A stretch of 20,286 bases of DNA, from the NCBI GenBank assembly GCA_003427395.1, contig BFEA01000447.1, positions 804,730-825,015 of the forward strand, in the 5' to 3' direction. Source of the stretch: Chara braunii (Eukaryota; Streptophyta; Charophyceae; Charales; Characeae). The notes below the pieces were generated by a model. That model saw nothing but the letters and a program-made list of their open reading frames with translations. It searched no databases and was not told the origin of the DNA. The position numbers were made by a program, and so were the translations under genes. Shown here piece by piece: positions 17,068 to 20,286 of this stretch; positions within the stretch are counted from its first letter, which is position 1, and each line of letters opens with the position of its first letter.

Positions 17068-17439
17068 TCAGTTTCCCACTCACCGGTCAATGCTGCCCCC
17101 AACCATGGATGGAGAGGTTGACATCGATGACATTGTTGACCACGGGGTGTTGCCGGTTCCAAAACCGACAGGCAGGGGCCGTCCTCTGGAGCCGAAGTTG
17201 CAGTATCATGTTCGGTTCAGACACCACACGCACCCAAAGGAGGACAGATGGTTTACGAGAGACCGACAGGCAGGGGCCGTCCTCTGGAGCCGAAGTTGCA
17301 GTATCCTGTTCGGTTCAGACACCACATGCACCCAAAGGAGGACAAATGGTTTACGAGAGAGGAACTGATGCAGACCGCTCCACAGGTTGTCGCTCATTAC
17401 GAGAAGTTATTGCAGAAAGGAAAGCGCCAGATTGTGTGA
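17068..17439 (+). pseudogene. pol: Integrase C-terminal chromodomain, split by a duplication
   Basis: Chromodomains on chromovirus integrases guide insertion to particular chromatin. Frame 2 reads DGEVDIDDIVDHGVLPVPKP, then GRGRP and LQYHVRFRHHTHPKEDRWF, matching the E.E.I.DHR / YLVKW..Y....TWE pattern. A 98-bp tandem duplication (17165-17262 and 17263-17360) repeats the second half and, not being a multiple of 3, breaks the frame. The tail TREELMQTAPQVVAHYEKLL continues in frame 1 from the second unit to TGA 17437-17439. An alternative reading as an unrelated C-terminal extension is less likely. Confidence 0.8.
17165..17360 (+). repeat. 98-bp tandem duplication in chromodomain
   Basis: Units 17165-17262 and 17263-17360 differ at only about three positions (CAT/CCT, CACG/CATG and GACAG/GACAA contexts), so the duplication is recent compared with the element. 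Confidence 0.95.
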
Positions 17440-17464
17440 ACTTGTCAGATGACCATCAAAGTAT

Positions 17465-17475
17465 GGAGGAGGGAA
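17465..17475 (+). other. Polypurine tract
   Basis: GGAGGAGGGAA directly abuts the 3' LTR start TGCGAGG. It is the expected plus-strand DNA primer site. Confidence 0.8.
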
Positions 17476-18471
17476 TGCGAGGCTCAAGGCCTCAGTAAGC
17501 CCTTTTGGGCCTGTTCCAACAAGTAAGGCCGCCCTAAGTGAAGGCGGGCCTGATAAGTTAAAAGAGGCCTATTTTTGTGTTTTCCGTAACTGGGGAAATA
17601 TCAGACAGTTACGCAGCGTCAGTTGGTTGAGTGAGCCCAGGCCCTGCCTAACAACATATGTTTCGGGCTCTAGGCCCTTCCTGAGTGAATCGGAGGCAGG
17701 GCCTGGGCCAGACACGAATCACAAACTGTACACAGCACGCCTGGCAGTTGGATACGTGTAACTGCCAGAGGCCTTGCGGAATATTCCCCTGGGACAGAGG
17801 CTCAGCCACTTGGGGCCTACCGGAAGCTTTTGGGCAAAGGCCTTGCGGAATATTCCCCTAGGACAGAGGCTCAGCCACTTGGGGCCTACCGGACACTTCT
17901 GGGGAGAGGCCCTGACCAGCCAGGCAACCCACGACTGGCCAGTGGCTGCTCATTCGGGCACTCGCTGCTTCATGCGCAAGCGCTGCTGCGCTAGCTGCTG
18001 ATGCGAGTGCTTACGCGCTCACGGGCGAGCAGGGTGAAGGCAGGCAGCCATAGCCGGGTTGGCCTGACATTGCTGGATGACAAGCATGCATCGCATGGTG
18101 GTCTTCGGGTGCATGTGGCAGCTGTGTGGGGGATCGAGGTTCTGAGTGAGGCGAGGATATACCTGCCGCTTGATGCGGACGACATTGGCCGAGATTCGGA
18201 AAGCTGTTGACGTCACCGGCGGCATTGTAGATAGGCTAGATAGGATTTGCCAGTCGTAGTCTGGGCGCCGAGCGCCATATAGGGGAACGAGATTGGTTCA
18301 GTGATGATGATGACGAGACTATTCCAACATTGTCATTTGTGAGCTCTGTTGTGCTCTTATTTGGTGTATTTCGAGTTGCAATTTTGCTTTTGGTTCGAGG
18401 TCAAAACTATCTGGTTCCATATGTATGATGCGCCTTGGTTTCTGAATTTCGCTATCACTCATTTCCTTGCA
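17476..18471 (+). repeat. 3' LTR of the gypsy element
   Basis: The 996-bp LTR starts TGCGAGGCTC and ends CCTTGCA. It aligns with 7578-8558 throughout but with many substitutions and indels. It contains a 69-bp tandem duplication (17770-17907) absent from the 5' LTR. It is followed by CTAT, the target repeat. Confidence 0.93.
17770..17907 (+). repeat. 69-bp tandem duplication private to the 3' LTR
   Basis: Units 17770-17838 and 17839-17907 both start GGCCTTGCGGAATATTCCCC and share GGCTCAGCCACTTGGGGCCT. The 5' LTR has this segment once (about 7882 on), so it arose after insertion or in the template. Confidence 0.93.
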
Positions 18472-18475
18472 CTAT
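18472..18475. repeat. Target-site duplication of the gypsy element (right)
   Basis: CTAT, matching 7574-7577. Confidence 0.8.
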
Positions 18476-18826
18476 GAGACCCCAATCTGATTTCCCGGGC
18501 CCCTTCCCCTTCCACCCACTCAACCATCTGAAATACCCCCCGTTCATCAGCCATGAGTCATCCGCTGTGCGCCCCGGGGTAGCAAAGGGCTTGGCAATAG
18601 TTTTGGGACTCTTCAAGTCTGCGAGCATGCCAGCAGTCAGCAGCCGGCAGGGACGGGAAGCGCGGTATTTGGCCATCAAAGTAATCAAGGCTGCCTCTTT
18701 GATCACAGGGGTGGGAAGGATACGTAGTGGTGCATGGGTGAAATTTCTCAGACCAGTAGACAGAGCAGTCTCACCAGGAAGAGGCGACTTTGCAATGCTG
18801 TCGTCAGTGAAGCTCACGTATTTTCC
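18476..18826 (-). CDS. Hypothetical minus-strand open frame beside the gypsy insertion
   Basis: A minus-strand frame opens after a TAG near 18826 (NGKYVSFTDDSIAKS...) and stays open to the gypsy 3' LTR. Composition is protein-like, with segments such as GLRNFTHAPLRILPTPVIKE and ALITLMAKYRASRPC, and no low-complexity bias. I recognise no domain. The GTG codon often taken as its start is arbitrary, so it would have to be an internal exon or a fragment. If the gypsy element and one CTAT are removed, the frame runs on for about 20 codons into 7577-7516 before a stop. It could be a broken host exon or part of another old repeat. The plus strand also has an open frame here, which lowers confidence. 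Confidence 0.3.
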
Positions 18827-18862
18827 ATTCTAAGTAGTCCCTTATCTCATTACCTGCTAAGG

Positions 18863-18995
18863 CAGGCCCTTCTGATGAATGATGGGACGCTGGACCCGTA
18901 TTCCAGCTTCACCTGCTCAGTCAATACCCTGCAAGGGTAATCAATGCTGGCAGTCCTTTCTGATGTATGATGGGATGCTCGACCCGTTTTCCAGC
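18863..18995 (+). repeat. Two 45-bp direct repeats, 88-bp period
   Basis: 18863-18907 and 18951-18995 share CAG(G/T)CC.TTCTGATG.ATGATGGGA(C/T)GCT and GACCCGT.TTCCAGC. The sequence between them is unrelated at this level. Function unknown. Confidence 0.85.
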
Positions 18996-19084
18996 AGGTG
19001 TTGCTCCCCACTACTAGATTCGGAGCAACCAGGAAGCTTGCTCGAGGGGGATGCTTTTATCACTTCCTCTAGCCGGGAAACTGG

Positions 19085-19129
19085 GTTTATAAATAAACAA
19101 ATAAATAATTAAAATAAATAAATAAATTC
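19085..19129. repeat. (AAAT)n-rich tract
   Basis: TAAATAAACAAATAAATAAT and related AAAT units. It could be an A-rich retroelement tail or a plain microsatellite. Confidence 0.85.
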
Positions 19130-19351
19130 AAAGTGAGTAAGTTGAAACGGTTTTCACCTTTTGCAGTCACACATGCAGGCCCTAGAGTTCGATCCCCAGA
19201 CCTTACCTTACCCATGTACAGTATCGCGTCGACCCCGGAGTGTTCGAACCCATGACCTGTGTTTCGGTAGTTGGTTGTGGTCTGTCGTAGGCCTGTGTAG
19301 TGGTAAGAGTTCGATCTGTAGATCTGTCAAGTAGGGGTCACAGTTCTGTAG

Positions 19352-19484
19352 AGGTCGTAGTTGTAGCTGTTCTGAAAGGTCAAAGTCATAGCTGCTACAG
19401 TCCTAAAAGGTCAACGTCGTAGCTGCTACAGTACTCGAAAGGCCAAGTCCACAGACTTCCGGAAGGTCCGGAAGTGGCCTTTCG
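19352..19484 (+). repeat. Short tandem repeats of 31-32 bp and a bulged hairpin
   Basis: Units 19377-19407 and 19408-19439 (AGGTCAA.GTC.TAGCTGCTAC) are flanked by partial units at 19352 and 19440. The hairpin arms are CGAAAGGCC (19436-19444) plus ACTTCCGG (19455-19462), pairing with CCGGAAGT GGCCTTTCG (19468-19484) with one bulge and an AAGGT loop. Confidence 0.75.
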
Positions 19485-19659
19485 GAAGTGTCTCACGTTT
19501 AGACAAAGGCAAGTGAGCAGGTGGTGGAGTCCAACTTCGCTGAGTCAGCGGTACCCAGTCCCAGTCTCACTTTGTACAGTCAGCAAGTACCATGAAGGAC
19601 TGCGTGCATCAAGGGCCCGGGCCCCGGTGGAAAAGGAGCAGACCAACAAGTTACTGAAG

Positions 19660-19666
19660 TATAAAT
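19660..19666 (+). promoter_or_regulatory. Candidate TATA box (TATAAAT) in putative second LTR
   Basis: A good TATA match at a plausible place, about 450 bp before the primer site. Confidence 0.4.
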
Positions 19667-20118
19667 CAAGAGGCAGCGTGCAGCTATTCATTCATTCACT
19701 GTGTAAGCCATGCGGAAGCGCTGCCCAAGCGTCTTGTGCAAGGTGGTCTGCAGAGCGCCCGAAGTTGAAGTGGGCTGGAAGAAGATAGCGTAGCCATAGT
19801 AGTAGTAGCGAGTGGCCATAGCCGCCATAGGTTAGATATAGACGTTAGTGTGTGTGTGTGTGCGCGAGACGGAGTACGTGTGCATGGAGTATTCAGGGTG
19901 ATCTAGAGTCGAGTGAGGGCAAACAGAGGTGTTGGACACAGTAACGAGAGTTGGGTTGTACCGGTGCTGATGCGCCAAAGCCTATTGAAGCGAGTTTGCA
20001 TCTGAACTGTGTTTGTGGTTTCCATATCTCTGAGCTTTGAGTGGGCGCTTGGCGCCAGTGTGAATCGCCATCTGTTTGCATGTGTGTGAAGCAGAGAAGA
20101 GAGTGAGTCTGATTTCAT

Positions 20119-20130
20119 TGGTATCGGAGC
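20119..20130 (+). other. Primer binding site of putative second LTR element
   Basis: TGGTATCGGAGC differs at one base from the plant initiator-Met site TGGTATCAGAGC and has the same A-to-G variant as the site at 8562. It is followed by a leader (20131-20286) with no credible start codon context. Confidence 0.7.
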
Positions 20131-20254
20131 TGGTTCCCGTTACTCAGCGTGCCATCGTTGTCTGGGCGCTATAGCCGTAATTGCGCCATCGAAGGAGGAA
20201 GGTTCGCCATAGCTGCGCCGACGAAGGAAGGTGCCGCGTACCTGCAAAGAAGAT

Positions 20255-20261
<7 letters not shown>

Positions 20262-20286
<25 letters not shown>
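20262..20286. repeat. (GA)n microsatellite at window end
   Basis: Pure GA dinucleotides running off the end of the window. Confidence 0.95.

Larger units (their letters stand above)
7578..18471 (+). mobile_element. Ty3/gypsy chromovirus LTR retrotransposon, complete outline, inactive
   Basis: The 10,894-bp element has two LTRs (7578-8558 and 17476-18471), the 4-bp target duplication CTAT, a primer binding site 3 nt after the 5' LTR, a polypurine tract abutting the 3' LTR, and the gag, PR, RT, RNase H, IN, chromodomain order of gypsy elements. Without the two nested insertions (about 1.3 kb and 0.37 kb) it would be near 9.2 kb. No envelope frame is seen. The coding part carries many stops and frameshifts, plus altered protease and polymerase active sites. 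The LTRs differ by numerous substitutions and several indels, so the insertion is old. The integrase-terminal chromodomain places it among the chromoviruses. Confidence 0.93.
19143..20117 (+). mobile_element. Putative 5' LTR of a second LTR retrotransposon (start uncertain)
   Basis: A primer site TGGTATCGGAGC at 20119-20130 is preceded by TTTCA, the expected CA end of an LTR. A TG start that makes a short inverted terminus is TGAAACGG at 19143 (TGAAA against TTTCA), which would give about 975 bp. A TATAAAT box at 19660 suits a U3 promoter. The partner LTR lies outside the window, so the start is a guess. The region holds short tandem repeats (19352-19440) and a GT run (about 19848-19862). No credible coding region is present. 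Confidence 0.45.

Noticed and set aside
17476-18471. Envelope gene or extra frame before or in the 3' LTR
   Set aside because: The chromodomain tail ends at 17439 and the polypurine tract follows within 30 bp, leaving no room. LTR frames are short and not shared with the 5' LTR.
18435-18833. Plus-strand 132-codon frame
   Set aside because: It starts inside the 3' LTR and runs across its border into flanking DNA, so it cannot be a native gene. The minus-strand frame looks more protein-like.
19180-19310. tRNA gene or tRNA-derived SINE from three GTTCGA motifs (near 19188, 19243 and 19309)
   Set aside because: No A box at suitable spacing and no cloverleaf can be drawn. The motif is short.

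Overview
The window looks like a repeat-dominated nuclear genome of the plant lineage. The gag-pol protein style, the chromodomain at the end of the integrase and the plant-type initiator-Met primer site fit best with a charophyte green alga such as Chara; the organism is an inference, since no species-specific gene is present. I find no intact host protein gene. Almost everything is mobile-element sequence, much of it nested, with large amounts of simple repeat.

Region 1-3500 holds two direct copies (A and B) of a T/G-rich dispersed repeat headed by a (CA)n tract. Both copies end in a 54-nt sequence that folds as a type III hammerhead ribozyme (939-992 and 2626-2679), with a compensated base-pair change between the two. 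Minisatellite-like tandem repeats lie at 1155-1299 and 2719-3251. A third, truncated copy (C) lies inverted at 5542-5950.

Region 3500-6385 is AT-rich and contains GC-rich islands made of short palindromes (CCCGGG, CCGG, CGTACG, CCGAACG types), a perfect 16-bp hairpin (4405-4446) and a 0.9-kb foldback element (4633-5541). A (GT)n-(ATCA)n-CGTACG cassette precedes a decayed LINE-type reverse-transcriptase C-terminus with a zinc-binding domain (6390-7238).

Region 7578-18471 is one structurally complete but dead Ty3/gypsy chromovirus of 10.9 kb. It has LTRs of 981 and 996 bp with TGCAAGG/CCTTGCA ends, a 4-bp CTAT target duplication, a primer site, a polypurine tract, gag with a CCHC knuckle, protease, reverse transcriptase, RNase H, integrase and chromodomain. 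Stops, frameshifts and altered active sites (protease DTC, polymerase YLDE) show that it is inactive. Two younger elements are nested in pol. One is a 1289-bp TIR element built almost wholly of simple repeats, with a 10-bp target duplication (13986-15274). The other is a 365-bp near-perfect foldback MITE (15416-15780).

Region 18472-20286 holds the far flank of the gypsy insertion, with a minus-strand open frame of unknown function, short tandem repeats and an AAAT tract. It ends with what looks like the 5' LTR and primer site of a second LTR element running out of the window.
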